DNA of 64,000 nucleotides, taken from contig NZ_JRFE01000004.1 of assembly GCF_000756305.1 (NCBI RefSeq), forward strand, positions 31,640 to 95,639, in the 5' to 3' direction. Every line of letters begins with the position of its first letter. The first letter of the stretch is position 1. Positions 43,142-53,843 of the stretch are shown in pieces. A program made the position numbers and the translations under genes. Under the pieces are notes generated by a model, which saw only the letters and a program-made list of their open reading frames with translations, had not been told where the DNA came from and searched no databases. Origin of the DNA: Myxosarcina sp. GI1 (GTDB taxonomy: Bacteria > Cyanobacteriota > Cyanobacteriia > Cyanobacteriales > Xenococcaceae).

Positions 43142-45220
43142 TTAATTTTTTGGGGGGATAAATGTCTCAAAACGAACGACTCGACTCAAACGCGATGGTT
43201 GAGATTCGGTTACGTCAGGAGGAAGTTTGGAACTGCCGAAAACTTGCAGACGTAACGGTTCTATGCCTCGCTCGATTAAAGCCCGTTCTACGGCACGAGC
43301 GCGTTTTAGTGCCAGGCTATGTCTATCTTCAATAGCTCCTGTCGAATCACTATGACCGATAATTTTCAAATGCAGATTCGGATGTTGAGTTAAAAATTGC
43401 TCGACAGTTCTTATCTGCTCGGAGGCATCTCCCTCTATTTGAGCCGAACCAGATTCAAAGTAAATTTTAGTATCGAGGATTGGTATTGCTGTCTCTACAG
43501 TAGCAATAACAGAACGAACACCTGGAATTTGCTCTAGTTCTCGAACAATTTGTTTGACCTCAGCTTCGTCGGGCGAGTTACCCGACACGGTAACGGTATT
43601 ATTATTAAGGCTCGTGGTAATATTTATACCCTGTCTGCGATTGATTAACGCCGTCGCTCGTCTTACTTCTGCTGCTGTTTGTATCGGATCGGGCGGAACA
43701 TCTACCGCAACAACTTGATTCGTTAGTTCTAGCTCTGGCACCGCTCGCTCGGCGGCTTGCGCCGCTTTAGTTTGCAAATACTGACTGGGAACTCTACCAG
43801 TCAAAACTACTTGCCCTTGGCGAACTTTGGGAGTAAGGCGATAAACCGATAATTCTGGGTTTGCATCTAAAGCTGCTGCTATTTTCGATTCCTGGCGATC
43901 GCTTGAGTAGCTGCGATACCACAAGAAGCCTAAAGGCAAGAAAACTAAGCTGACAACAACCAATAAAAATACCAGCAACCCAGATAGAGAGGAAGTGCGC
44001 GGTTCTTTGCGTTTGACTTCTACTAAATCTACTAGCAATGGCTGTAGGGAATCTGGGATTGTTGTCGGGTCGCCATTGTAGCCTTCAATAAATCTACCGT
44101 AGTCGAGGACAATGGTGCCTAGCGTGTCTCGAATTTTTTGTAGTAAAGCTTTAGAAGGTTCGCCTTTAACAACTACGGCGAGATAACAGTATCCTGCAAC
44201 TTCAATAATGATTTTGGAAGCATCGTATTCAATTTCGTGTAGTTCTGAAACTTCTCCAGGAATAGCAACGCTGTCGTTGACAAAAACTCGAATTGCGGTG
44301 AGCATTCCTGCAATCATGTCGGCTTCGAGTTGAAAAGTCGATTCTGGCTGCACGTCTCGAATCACCAATCCCGAATCTTTGTGAATTAAAAACACAGCCA
44401 ATACTGCATATTGCATGGCTTCTTTAAAGATTAATTCGGCTTCCGAGACTCCCTGCACTTTGGCACGAATTTTGCGCTTGATTCCTTCTGGAGAGAAAGT
44501 ATTTTCTACCTGTTTATTAATATCCTTAACTACTTCTACCATGTATTTAGAGATGGTATTGCCAATTACGGGATATAGCGCATCTACCATTGCATCTCGC
44601 TCGACCACAATCTGATTTTTGATTGCTTCGCCCATCTGTGGACCGAGGACTCTAGAAATAGAATCTCGTTCTAAAAGAATCTGTTCTTGGATGGCAAAAG
44701 CAATTTCAGGAGCGATCGCTTTACCGATAGATTGCGGAGATTGCTGGCTCTTTTGGCGAATTATTTCATCAACGATCGGAATAAGAGAGTTAAGTAAAGA
44801 TTCTTGCGTTTCATTAGACTTAGCTTCTAACAATTCTGTAATTAGCGGTAACAGAGGATTGATAATTTCTGTCGGCTCGTAAATCTGACTTTCCAACTGT
44901 TTTAGTTTTTGCTCCAAAGTTGCAATAAGCTGGCGTAAATCGGATAAGTTAGTTGACTCTATAGAGCGATCGCTTTCTTGTTCCTCATCGCTTGAGGTTT
45001 GGCGAAGCGATTGAGAGGGAGTGGTTATTTCTAATGGTATAATTTCAGCTGTCTCGCTTTCTGGTGGCTGTTGCTCTCGCTCTACAAAAGTATCTTGTTG
45101 ACTTACGAGTGATTGCCGCTCGGATTGTTTTTCTTGCAGCAAAACATCAAACAACAGATCGATTAACTCTTCTAGCTGTTCTGCTGCTTCTGAATTTGGC
45201 TCATTGGGCTGCTGGCTCAA
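43142..45220 (-). CDS. BON and OmpA domain envelope protein with coiled-coil N-terminus
   Basis: 692 residues. The N-terminal ~250 are acidic helical sequence (EQLEELIDLLFDVLLQEKQS). A globular part follows around residues 255-400, one membrane helix at about 415-435 (LLVFLLVVVSLVFLPLGFLW), a BON-type region (GQVVLTGRVPSQYLQTKAAQ and VSGNSPDEAEVKQIVRELEQ), and an OmpA C-terminal domain (IYFESGSAQIEG...KIIGHSDSTGAIEDRHSLAL) that binds peptidoglycan. The large N-terminal part would be cytosolic, so the protein spans from cytosol to cell wall. Starts 20 bp after the coiled-coil gene. Confidence 0.85.
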   Translation of the reverse strand: MSQQPNEPNSEAAEQLEELIDLLFDVLLQEKQSERQSLVSQQDTFVEREQQPPESETAEIIPLEITTPSQSLRQTSSDEEQESDRSIESTNLSDLRQLIATLEQKLKQLESQIYEPTEIINPLLPLITELLEAKSNETQESLLNSLIPIVDEIIRQKSQQSPQSIGKAIAPEIAFAIQEQILLERDSISRVLGPQMGEAIKNQIVVERDAMVDALYPVIGNTISKYMVEVVKDINKQVENTFSPEGIKRKIRAKVQGVSEAELIFKEAMQYAVLAVFLIHKDSGLVIRDVQPESTFQLEADMIAGMLTAIRVFVNDSVAIPGEVSELHEIEYDASKIIIEVAGYCYLAVVVKGEPSKALLQKIRDTLGTIVLDYGRFIEGYNGDPTTIPDSLQPLLVDLVEVKRKEPRTSSLSGLLVFLLVVVSLVFLPLGFLWYRSYSSDRQESKIAAALDANPELSVYRLTPKVRQGQVVLTGRVPSQYLQTKAAQAAERAVPELELTNQVVAVDVPPDPIQTAAEVRRATALINRRQGINITTSLNNNTVTVSGNSPDEAEVKQIVRELEQIPGVRSVIATVETAIPILDTKIYFESGSAQIEGDASEQIRTVEQFLTQHPNLHLKIIGHSDSTGAIEDRHSLALKRARAVERALIERGIEPLRLQVFGSSKLPPDVTESQPSRLSRVVRFETFIPPKN

Positions 45221-45240
45221 GTTTATTTATATCGATCCTG

Positions 45241-45855
45241 TTACTCAGGTAATAATAATTCGGCTTTGGCTAGAGTTTCTTCTGCTTCTTTAAGTTCGGG
45301 AAACGTTTCTGCTCCTTTAACCTTAAAACAAAGCTCGAACAAAAATTCTGCTAGTTCGGCACGAGAAATTTTAGCATCTTTGAGATTGTCAAACTTTTGT
45401 TCTAGTTCGGTAAATATTCGCTCTCTTAATAGTCGAACATCTTCTTGGAGGGTTTGTTTGGTTCGTGTTAGTTCATCTCGAACCGAATTAGTCTTAGCCT
45501 CGACATCTTTATATAAAGAGTCAATACTGCCAGAATTGCGATCGGTTAGCGATTTCAATTCTTGCTTGAAGTTGCTAGTCTCATTTTGAGTTGTGAGAGT
45601 AAGATACCTTAGTTTTTTCTCCAAAGAATCAACGGCTGAGTGAATTTCTGTAGACAGATCGGACTGAAGATGTTCTAAACGGGCGTTCATTTCCGTCTGA
45701 AACTGAGTAAACTCTGACTCGATCTTTTCTAAACGCCGTTCGCAATTTTCAAACCGCTTCTGGTATTCTTGAATTTCATACCCAAATAGCAGATCGCGAA
45801 TTCGGTCGATATTTCCCAATCTTTCGCGCATTGTTTCTCTGCTAAGATCGTTCAT
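45241..45855 (-). CDS. Cytosolic coiled-coil protein
   Basis: 204 residues, nearly all coiled coil: RLGNIDRIRDLLFGYEIQEY, then heptads through CERRLEKIESEFTQF and DSLEKKLRYLTLTTQNETSN to the end, with a short helical C-terminus (FLFELCFKVKGAETFPELKE). No membrane segment. First gene of the coiled-coil / BON-OmpA / small-GTPase run, with a 20-bp gap to the next. Probably a scaffold or partner of the cytosolic part of the BON-OmpA protein. Confidence 0.75.
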   Translation of the reverse strand: MNDLSRETMRERLGNIDRIRDLLFGYEIQEYQKRFENCERRLEKIESEFTQFQTEMNARLEHLQSDLSTEIHSAVDSLEKKLRYLTLTTQNETSNFKQELKSLTDRNSGSIDSLYKDVEAKTNSVRDELTRTKQTLQEDVRLLRERIFTELEQKFDNLKDAKISRAELAEFLFELCFKVKGAETFPELKEAEETLAKAELLLPE

Positions 45856-46257
45856 ACTCAGCTCCTATAAATTCATCTAGTAAAGCATCGTACAGTAAAT
45901 TTTATTGTAAATAAACTGTGTATTATACTTTATTGAGTGTAGCGGTAACTGATTTTGTAGATTGAGAGATAATGCCAGACGATACACTCTTTTGTTAGAG
46001 GCGATCGCCGATCTATTCATCGTTTTGACATAATTGTTATTGGAAGACAACGCGCATTGTAATTTAGAAGAAATACTAATTTAAACTTTACCTGTTTATT
46101 TATATAGACTTACAGCTTAAAATCTGGCGATCGCCCAATTTTAATCGAACCGACAAACTATAGAGCTAACGCTGGTAAATAGTAATATCTTTGGCAATCT
46201 ACAAACAGATTTAGTATTTTTTTAAACGTACCTATTTCTCTACTTGTTTTTATAAGA
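45856..46257. other. 402-bp divergent intergenic region
   Basis: Separates the minus-strand coiled-coil operon from the plus-strand glutathione transferase, so promoters for both should lie here. AT-rich with two GCGATCGC-type sites; no RNA gene or distinct operator seen. Confidence 0.35.
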
Positions 46258-47475
46258 ATGTCTACTAAAACAACTAATATTCCCCTAAGCTGGTCAGAAC
46301 TAAAAACCCTGACATACTTTCAATTAGATCCTGTCAATGGTGCTACCAACCCGCAAGCTCGTTTGCGCCTGTTTGGAGCGAGCGAATCAGAAGTGCGCGT
46401 GACGCTATACCGCGATAATCATGCCTGGTGTCCTTATTGTCAAAAAGTCTGGCTATGGCTAGAGGAAAAACAGATTCCCTACCGTATTGAAAAAATTACC
46501 ATGTTTTGCTATGGCAAGAAAGAAAGCTGGTATAAGCGAAAAGTACCATCGGGAATGTTGCCAGCTATTGAATTAGACGACCGCCTGATTACGGAAAGTG
46601 ATGATATTTTGATTGCCCTAGAAGAAACTTTTGGAGCTTTGGGACAAAGTATGCAAGACCCCTCGGTGCTACCTCTACGGCGATTGGAGCGTCTGTTGTT
46701 TAGAGCCTGGTGTACCTGGCTTTGTTCTCCAGCGCGTTTTCCTGGGCAAGAGCAGCACAACCGCAAACAGTTTATCGAAGTGGTAAAGAAAGTTGAGGAG
46801 GCTTTAGCCAGTACTACTGGAGCGTACTTTTTAGCTGAGTTCGGTACTGTAGATGTAATTTTTCCCCCTTATGTCGAACGCATGAATGCTAGTCTTTACT
46901 ATTACAAAGGTTATTCCCTACGAGAGTCAAATACTTATTTATCAAAATGGTTTGAGGCGATGGAAAGCCGTCCTGCCTATCGAGGAACTCAAAGCGATTT
47001 TCATACCCACGCTCACGATTTACCACCACAAATGGGTGGCTGCTGGTCGAACGACGAACCACAGACAAAATTAAATCAGTCGCGAGTAGATAACGGTCCC
47101 TGGTTTGGGCTACCAGATGCTACTTATCCAGAACCAGATAACTCTCGCGCTGAAGCTCTCTATCGGGTAATCAAGCACCATGATAATATTATTCGGGTCA
47201 ATCCAGCCGATGATAAATTATTTGATACAGCTTTACGCTGTGCCTTAACTTATATGATGAGCGAAGAAGAATGTACGCCACCTCAAGGTTCTGATTCTGC
47301 CCTACGATATTTGCGCGACAGGATTAATGTACCGCGAGATATGTCTATTTATGCCGCCAAACGGCTAAAGACTTCTCTAGAAAAAACTGCCGCCTTAGTA
47401 GGTGATAGTCAAGGAGAGCCTATACCTTTAAGACATCGGCGAGATCAAGATCCTGCTAACTTTATATTGGTTTGA
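46258..47475 (+). CDS. Glutathione S-transferase family protein
   Basis: 405 residues. Thioredoxin-like N-domain with a dithiol-type active site [16 protein letters not shown], then the glutathione-binding segment [20 protein letters not shown]. The helical C-domain is long ([20 protein letters not shown] onwards), and a ~150-residue extension follows ([20 protein letters not shown] and beyond). The cysteine active site suggests an Omega/Xi-like enzyme doing thiol transfer or reductive dehalogenation/deglutathionylation. The substrate is unknown. Confidence 0.85.
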   Translation: MSTKTTNIPLSWSELKTLTYFQLDPVNGATNPQARLRLFGASESEVRVTLYRDNHAWCPYCQKVWLWLEEKQIPYRIEKITMFCYGKKESWYKRKVPSGMLPAIELDDRLITESDDILIALEETFGALGQSMQDPSVLPLRRLERLLFRAWCTWLCSPARFPGQEQHNRKQFIEVVKKVEEALASTTGAYFLAEFGTVDVIFPPYVERMNASLYYYKGYSLRESNTYLSKWFEAMESRPAYRGTQSDFHTHAHDLPPQMGGCWSNDEPQTKLNQSRVDNGPWFGLPDATYPEPDNSRAEALYRVIKHHDNIIRVNPADDKLFDTALRCALTYMMSEEECTPPQGSDSALRYLRDRINVPRDMSIYAAKRLKTSLEKTAALVGDSQGEPIPLRHRRDQDPANFILV

Positions 47476-47509
47476 CACAGGCGTTTGTATCTATCGAACT
47501 TACGTTTAT

Positions 47510-47947
47510 TTATACCGATTCGACATAGAAGGCAATACCATTATTGCTTTCTAGTTGATAATCCGAAAGGTTATCTAGCACATAATCTCTTTCTGCTGCT
47601 GAAGGAGTGTAAAAATGTACGCCGAGTGAAGGATTAAAAAAGCGATATACGGTAGGAGAGATTGATAAAGACCAAAGTTCATCGCCGTTAGTACCATCGT
47701 TGGCAGTAAAGTAGAGTTTACCATTAACCTCGGTAAAATTGTTGGGAAAAGAACTATCCCCACCAGGATTAATATCTTCGACTAAAACCGTACCTTCAGC
47801 AGTGCCATCACTTTTCCACAATTCCTCACCATTAGTGCCATCGGTAGCAGTAAAGTAGAGAGTCTCATTAACTACAGTTAAATTATCGACAAAGGAATTA
47901 CTTCCACCAGAATTGATATCTTTAACTAAAATCACTTGCTCGTTCAT
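47510..47947 (-). CDS. Short ELWxxDGT-repeat protein with DUF5648-like end
   Basis: 145 residues. Two ELWxxDGT-type repeats: YFTATDGTNGEELWKSDGTA and YFTANDGTNGDELWSLS. Then VYRFFNPSLGVHFYTPSAAE with RDYVLDNL, the DUF5648 module often found at the end of secreted repeat proteins. Usual members have many more repeats, so this is either a minimal form or the tail of a larger gene. No signal peptide seen. Confidence 0.65.
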   Translation of the reverse strand: MNEQVILVKDINSGGSNSFVDNLTVVNETLYFTATDGTNGEELWKSDGTAEGTVLVEDINPGGDSSFPNNFTEVNGKLYFTANDGTNGDELWSLSISPTVYRFFNPSLGVHFYTPSAAERDYVLDNLSDYQLESNNGIAFYVESV

Positions 47948-48652
47948 AATTTATCAACAAGGCAGTTTTTATTATTTAAAATGACAATAAAAGTCTAATT
48001 TGTGGCAAGATAATTTGTCATCCATAAAAAACTTTACTTGAAATTGCTAATAGGTTTATAAAAAATTTATATTTTGGTTATTTAAGTATTAATTGTATTT
48101 TAAAAAATCCTATGAGGTGTTTGAGATACAGCAGATTGCGATCGCACAAAGAATATAGCATTTGGCTTTCAATCTATTACTTTATAGTTAACAGTCTTAA
48201 AAACGCTGTAAAATGAATAGAAAAAGAAATTGTTATTTTTTGACATTTATCATCCGAGCAAATATTAGAATTAAATACTTATTAAACAATTGTTTAATAA
48301 GTAAAGATAAGAAAACAAGCAGCATTATTAGAAGTAATATTTAAGCCAGCTATTTTGCTACAAAAATATTTTTCTGTTTAATAGCGATCGCTATTAATGA
48401 TTTTCAACCTTTAATTGCTCGGCAAGTAGAGAAAGTAAGGAAAGATCTTATTCGAGCAATACAGAATATACGCTCGAAAGTCGAAATACTACAATAGTAA
48501 TTATGTATAGCTTTGGCAACCTTCCGAAACAATGTTTTAATAATATGGCGATCGTCTTAAAATAGTTTTTCGTTAAAATTACAAACGTCTTCAGTTATAA
48601 AATGAAGACCAGATTTACTGCCTAAACTAGAAGCCAAACAACTAAGACTTAG
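47948..48652. other. 705-bp AT-rich region with a perfect 28-bp palindrome
   Basis: No gene supported. A perfect 28-bp palindrome lies at 48276-48303 (half-site TACTTATTAAACAA, centred on AATT). Its symmetry suits a dimeric regulator site, or a hairpin. The promoter of the 1706-residue protein gene should be near 48500-48640. Confidence 0.4.
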
Positions 48653-51600
48653 ATGTCGATCGCACTAGCAGGATATAGAAATATTGAGAAAATCTCCGAA
48701 GGAACTAAGATTATTGTTTATCGCGGAGAACGCGTCCAAGATCGCCAACAAGTTGCGATCGCGATTTCAACAGAACGATATCCGAGTCTTGCCCAACTCA
48801 AACGGTTTCGCAATCAATATATTATTACCTACAACCTCAATATAGATGGTGTAGTCAAAATTTATGCCTTAGAAAAGTTTGGTAACGGATATGCGCTAAT
48901 TATGGAGAACTTTAGCGGTATTTCCTGGCTAGAATATGTTGCTACTAATAACCAAACTCCATCGAGACAACAGTTATTAAAGTTTTTACAAATTGCCATT
49001 CGAGTAGTAGAAACTTTAGCAGAACTCGACCGCAACCATATTATCCATCAAAAAATTCAACCGCAAAATATTTTAATCGCTCCCCATAGTCAACAGGTGA
49101 AGCTAAAAGATTTTAGCCTTGCCTCCCTGCTACCAAAAAATCGACAACTGAAACAAAATCTAGAGCTTACCGACGAGATTCTTCCTTATATATCTCCAGA
49201 ACAAACGGGTAGAATCGATCGCGGTATCGATTACCGTAGCGATTTTTATGCTTTAGGAATAACTTTTTACCAACTGCTGACGGAGCAGCTTCCCTTTACT
49301 AAAAGCGATCCAATAGAATTAATTCACTGCCATCTGGCAGCAGAAGCCATTGCACCTATCAAAGTAAACACCCGTATTCCCCTGGCTCTTAGCAAGATCG
49401 TACTCAAGCTGATAGCTAAAAATCCTGAAGAACGCTATCAGACTGCCTGGGGACTAAAATGCGATTTAGAAACGTGTCGGCAACAATTACAAGACAGCAA
49501 CAAGATTAGTAACTTTAGTTTGGGAACGCGCGATATTTGCGATCGCCCGATCGTTCCCCATAAACTTTATGGCAGAGAAAAGGAGATAGAAACCATACTA
49601 AATGCCTACGAGCGAGTCTGTCGGGGTAAAAAAGAGTTGCTGGTGGTGTCTGGTTGTGCGGGTATTGGCAAGACAGCATTAATCGAACGAGTCAGCAGAA
49701 CGATTTTGCAGCAGCCTGGTTATTTTGTTCGAGGAAAATTCGAGCAGTTTCTAGGCAATCGCCCTTTGGCAGCAATTTTTTCGGCGTTTCAAAGTCTCAT
49801 TTTGCAGCTTCAAACCGAATCCATACAAACTTTGCAGCAGTGGCGGCATCAGCTGTTACAAGCTTTAGGAGATAACGGACAGCTAGTTATTGATGTAATT
49901 CCCGAATTAGAAACAATTATCGGCAAACAGCCTTCAGTTACTAAATTAGAACCCGATGCCGCGCGCAATAGATTCACGCTTATTTTGAGAAAGTTTATTC
50001 GCCTGTTCGCTACTGCCGAACATCCTTTGATTATTTTTTTCGACGATTTACAGTGGGCGGATTTGGCTTCGCTAAAATTTATTCAGCTATTAATGGGCGA
50101 TCGCGATTTTACCCATTTATTACTTATTGGTGCTTATCGAGATAACGAAGTTAGTGCGGCACATCCGCTAGCAATAAAATTAGCAGAGATCGAAGGAAAT
50201 GTTGGCAATAATAATGAGTCGGTGGCAATTAATCGCTTAGGTTTATCGCCATTAAATCTGATGACTCTCAACAGCACCATCGCCGACAGCCTCTGTTGTT
50301 CCGAAGCTTTAGCATTTCCTCTAACCGAGTCTATCTGGCAGAAAACTCAAGGCAATCCTTTTTTCGCGATCGAATTACTGTACTTTTTACATCAAGAAGG
50401 ACTAATTACTTTAGATCGCGCCGAGGGATATTGGCAGTGCGATCTTGCCAAGGTAAAAGTTTTAGCAGTTAGTGATGATGTCGTTGAGTTTATGACTCAG
50501 AGACTAACACAGCTATCGGCAGACACTCAAAGTTTATTAACTATCGCTGCCTGTATCGGTAATGAGTTCGATCTAGCTACTCTAGCAATTGTTTGTGGTA
50601 AATCGGAGTTAGATACTGTAATCGAGCTTCGCCATGCTATACAAGAAAGTTTGGTGTTGCCAACCAGTGAAATTTATCAGTTTGCTCTAAGCCAGAGAGG
50701 AATGGCTAGAAGTGATTTCGAGCGCACTTCCTATCAATTTTTACACGATCGCCTACAACAAGCAGCATACCAACTAATTACTCAATCCGAACGAGTAAAA
50801 ACTCACTGGCGAATCGGACAATTGTTGTTAGAGCGTAACGCCGTTGCTGCTAGAGAAGAAAAAATTTTTGCCATTGTCCACCATTTAAATATGGCAGTAG
50901 ATCTAATTCAATCGCGATCGCAACGAGAACTGTTAGCAGAATTAAATCTAAATGCTGGTAATAAAGCCAAAGCTGCTAATGCTTTCTTTAATGCCTGGCA
51001 ATACTGCTCTACAGGATTAGAACTACTAACGCCAGATTGCTGGGAAACTAAGTATGATTTGACTCTCGATTTAACTGTAACCGCAGCAGAAGCAGCCTAT
51101 CTCTGTGGCAATTTCAAGCAAATGAAATCGTTGGTTGCTACTATCTTACAGCGCGGGCGATCGCTACTAGATAGAGTTCGAGGCTATGAAGTGAAAATTT
51201 ATGCCTACATTGCTCTAGGAGAACCCTTGAAAGCGGTTAAAGTTACCTTAGAAGTATTAGAGCTTTTGGGCGTTCGTTTTCCTCTCCAGCCTAATAAACT
51301 ACAGCTTTTGGAGGCATTAGTTCGGACAAAATTACTGTTAGCCAAACAAGATACCAATCTAATCGATCTACCCCGAATGTCCGAGCCCCAATCATTAGCA
51401 GTGATGAAAATTATTGGCATCGTGGGTTCTCCTGCCTATAACTCCACCCCCAATCTAGTTCCTTTACTTGCTTTAAGAGCGGTTAATCTATCGCTTAAGC
51501 AAGGTAATACTGCCATGTCTATCTATGGATATGCTAGTTATGGGGTAGCTTTGTGTGGCTCTTTAGGACAATTCGAGCGTGGCTATCAGTTTGGTCAACT

Positions 51601-53773
51601 GGCTTTAAACTTACTAGAAAAGCTCGATGCTGAAGAATTTAAAGCCAAGACATTAATGGTTTTTAATAACTTTATCAGACATTGGCAAGAACATCCGCAA
51701 GCGGGATTGGGAGCTTTAAAAGAGGCTTACTGTAGTGGTTTGGAAACGGGAGATCTCGAATTTGCTTCTTATGCTGTATTTGTCTATAGTTATCATTCTT
51801 ATCTTATCGGCAAAGAACTTACCAAACTCGAACGAGAAATATCGCAATATTTAGAAGCAATCGCTCTACTAAATCAAGAAACAGCACATAATTTATTAAA
51901 ACTCTATCATCAGATAACTTATAATTTGAGCGCAGCGGTTGAAGCTCCTATTTATCTTAAAGGTCAAAGTTTTGACGAAGATATAAGTTTACCTTTACTT
52001 TTAAAAGCCAATCATCTTTCCCTACTTTGCCATTTATATTGTCACAAACTTATTTTGTGCTATCTATTTGAAAAATATACTGAAGCTTTAGTTAATGCCA
52101 ATAATACACAAAAATATCTTCATGGTGTTAAAGCAACTTTGATTATTCCCCTGTTTAATTTTTATGATTCTTTAACTCGCTTAGCAGTTTATAATAATGC
52201 TTCTCGGTTAGAAAAAAAATCTTTAATTAAAAAAGTTACAGCCAACCAAAAGCAGCTAAAAATTTGGGCTAAATCTGCACCAATGAATTATTGGCATAAA
52301 TATTATTTAGTAGCAGCAGAACAGCAGCGAGTTTTAGGTAATTATCTTCAGGCGATCGACAATTACGATCGCGCGATCGAACTTGCCGAGCTTAATAAAT
52401 ATTCTAACGATCTAGCTTTAGCACAAGAATTAGCTGCTAAATTTTATTTGACCTGGGGTAAAAGAAATATAGCACGACTATATCTAACTGATGCTTATTA
52501 TAGTTATGCTCGCTGGGGAGCAATAGCTAAAGTTAAAAACCTGGCTAAAAATTACTCCCAATTGCTCGCACCAGTTATTAAGCCTGAAGTAACTCTAACT
52601 GAAGAAACTAAGCTAACTAATCTTTATACTTCAAAAATCAAATTTGACCGCTTAGATTTAAAGACAATAATCAAAACTACTCAAGCTATTTCTCAAGAAA
52701 TTAAATTAGACAAACTGCTAGCTACCTTAATAGATATAGTTGTTAAATCTTCTGGAGCGCAAACTGGAGCTTTAATTTTGTTAAATCGAGAATCGACAGT
52801 TTTTTTAGCAGCAGCTACCATACAAATCAATTCTCCTATAGTTGAGTTCGATCGCCACAAACTAGATGCTTTACAGCAAAACTTACCTAACAGTATTCTC
52901 AATCAAGTTAAGTTCACCGCCAAACCTGTAATACTAGCTGAAGGAATAGAAAATACTATTTATCTTGCCGATCCTTATTTCGTTGTAAATCAACCCCAAT
53001 CAATTTTGTGTACACCAATACTCGATCGCCAGGAACTAATTGGTATTCTCTATTTAGAAAATAAGGTAACCAAAAATGTTTTTACTGACGAGCGACTAGA
53101 AGTAATTAACATTCTTTGTTCTCAAGCTGCTATTTCCCTGAAAAATGCTAACTTATATCTCGATATACAGCATTCAGAAGATAGAGAAAAACAAAAAGTA
53201 AAGCAGTTAGAAACATCTTTAGTACAACTACAGCAAGATAAACAACAGCTAGAATACGATGCTTTTCACGATTCATTAACAGGTTTGGCAAATCGAGCAT
53301 TGTTAATAAAACTGTTAGCTAAATCAATCGAACTAGCTGCACGACATCCACAATATTTGTATGCTTTTTTGTTTCTCGATTTAGATCGTTTTAAAATAAT
53401 TAATGATAGTTTTGGACATTTATTTGGAGATGAATTACTAAAACAGGTGGCTCAAAGATTAGTAACTTGTGTGCGTACCAGCGATACAGTTTCACGCCTT
53501 GGTGGAGATGAATTTGCTATTTTATTAGAAAATCTTGAAGATACAAATGAAGCTATTATAATCGCTCGGCGTATTATAAAACAGTTTCTGCAACCTTTTT
53601 TTATAGTTAATAAAGAAATATATACTAGTACTAGCATTGGTATTACCTTTAGTACTATTAATTATCAGCAACCAAAAGATATACTGCAAGATGCAGATAT
53701 AGCAATGTATCGGGCAAAATCTCAGGAAAAAGGACAATATTTTATTTTCGATCCTACATTAGAGGATGTCTGA
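48653..53773 (+). CDS. Giant kinase-like/AAA/GAF/GGDEF signalling protein
   Basis: 1706 residues. Residues ~10-280 are a Ser/Thr kinase fold with the catalytic loop HQKIQPQN (usual HRDIKPEN) and KLKDFSLAS in place of DFG, so the catalytic Asp is replaced and activity is doubtful. Residues ~300-650 form an AAA/NTPase of the AAA_16 type with GCAGIGKTALIERV and LIIFFDDLQWAD. TPR-like helices follow to ~1310, then GAF (~1340-1510), a coiled coil and GGDEF with RLGGDEFAILLEN. No EAL domain. Such proteins are large cytosolic sensors; output here is probably c-di-GMP. The linker region is AT-rich. Confidence 0.85.
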   Translation: MSIALAGYRNIEKISEGTKIIVYRGERVQDRQQVAIAISTERYPSLAQLKRFRNQYIITYNLNIDGVVKIYALEKFGNGYALIMENFSGISWLEYVATNNQTPSRQQLLKFLQIAIRVVETLAELDRNHIIHQKIQPQNILIAPHSQQVKLKDFSLASLLPKNRQLKQNLELTDEILPYISPEQTGRIDRGIDYRSDFYALGITFYQLLTEQLPFTKSDPIELIHCHLAAEAIAPIKVNTRIPLALSKIVLKLIAKNPEERYQTAWGLKCDLETCRQQLQDSNKISNFSLGTRDICDRPIVPHKLYGREKEIETILNAYERVCRGKKELLVVSGCAGIGKTALIERVSRTILQQPGYFVRGKFEQFLGNRPLAAIFSAFQSLILQLQTESIQTLQQWRHQLLQALGDNGQLVIDVIPELETIIGKQPSVTKLEPDAARNRFTLILRKFIRLFATAEHPLIIFFDDLQWADLASLKFIQLLMGDRDFTHLLLIGAYRDNEVSAAHPLAIKLAEIEGNVGNNNESVAINRLGLSPLNLMTLNSTIADSLCCSEALAFPLTESIWQKTQGNPFFAIELLYFLHQEGLITLDRAEGYWQCDLAKVKVLAVSDDVVEFMTQRLTQLSADTQSLLTIAACIGNEFDLATLAIVCGKSELDTVIELRHAIQESLVLPTSEIYQFALSQRGMARSDFERTSYQFLHDRLQQAAYQLITQSERVKTHWRIGQLLLERNAVAAREEKIFAIVHHLNMAVDLIQSRSQRELLAELNLNAGNKAKAANAFFNAWQYCSTGLELLTPDCWETKYDLTLDLTVTAAEAAYLCGNFKQMKSLVATILQRGRSLLDRVRGYEVKIYAYIALGEPLKAVKVTLEVLELLGVRFPLQPNKLQLLEALVRTKLLLAKQDTNLIDLPRMSEPQSLAVMKIIGIVGSPAYNSTPNLVPLLALRAVNLSLKQGNTAMSIYGYASYGVALCGSLGQFERGYQFGQLALNLLEKLDAEEFKAKTLMVFNNFIRHWQEHPQAGLGALKEAYCSGLETGDLEFASYAVFVYSYHSYLIGKELTKLEREISQYLEAIALLNQETAHNLLKLYHQITYNLSAAVEAPIYLKGQSFDEDISLPLLLKANHLSLLCHLYCHKLILCYLFEKYTEALVNANNTQKYLHGVKATLIIPLFNFYDSLTRLAVYNNASRLEKKSLIKKVTANQKQLKIWAKSAPMNYWHKYYLVAAEQQRVLGNYLQAIDNYDRAIELAELNKYSNDLALAQELAAKFYLTWGKRNIARLYLTDAYYSYARWGAIAKVKNLAKNYSQLLAPVIKPEVTLTEETKLTNLYTSKIKFDRLDLKTIIKTTQAISQEIKLDKLLATLIDIVVKSSGAQTGALILLNRESTVFLAAATIQINSPIVEFDRHKLDALQQNLPNSILNQVKFTAKPVILAEGIENTIYLADPYFVVNQPQSILCTPILDRQELIGILYLENKVTKNVFTDERLEVINILCSQAAISLKNANLYLDIQHSEDREKQKVKQLETSLVQLQQDKQQLEYDAFHDSLTGLANRALLIKLLAKSIELAARHPQYLYAFLFLDLDRFKIINDSFGHLFGDELLKQVAQRLVTCVRTSDTVSRLGGDEFAILLENLEDTNEAIIIARRIIKQFLQPFFIVNKEIYTSTSIGITFSTINYQQPKDILQDADIAMYRAKSQEKGQYFIFDPTLEDV

Positions 53774-53843
53774 AAAGTTATTTATGTTGCCTAACGTCTA
53801 AGCACAATCCGAATCATCGCAACTTGAATCATAGCAGAGTATA

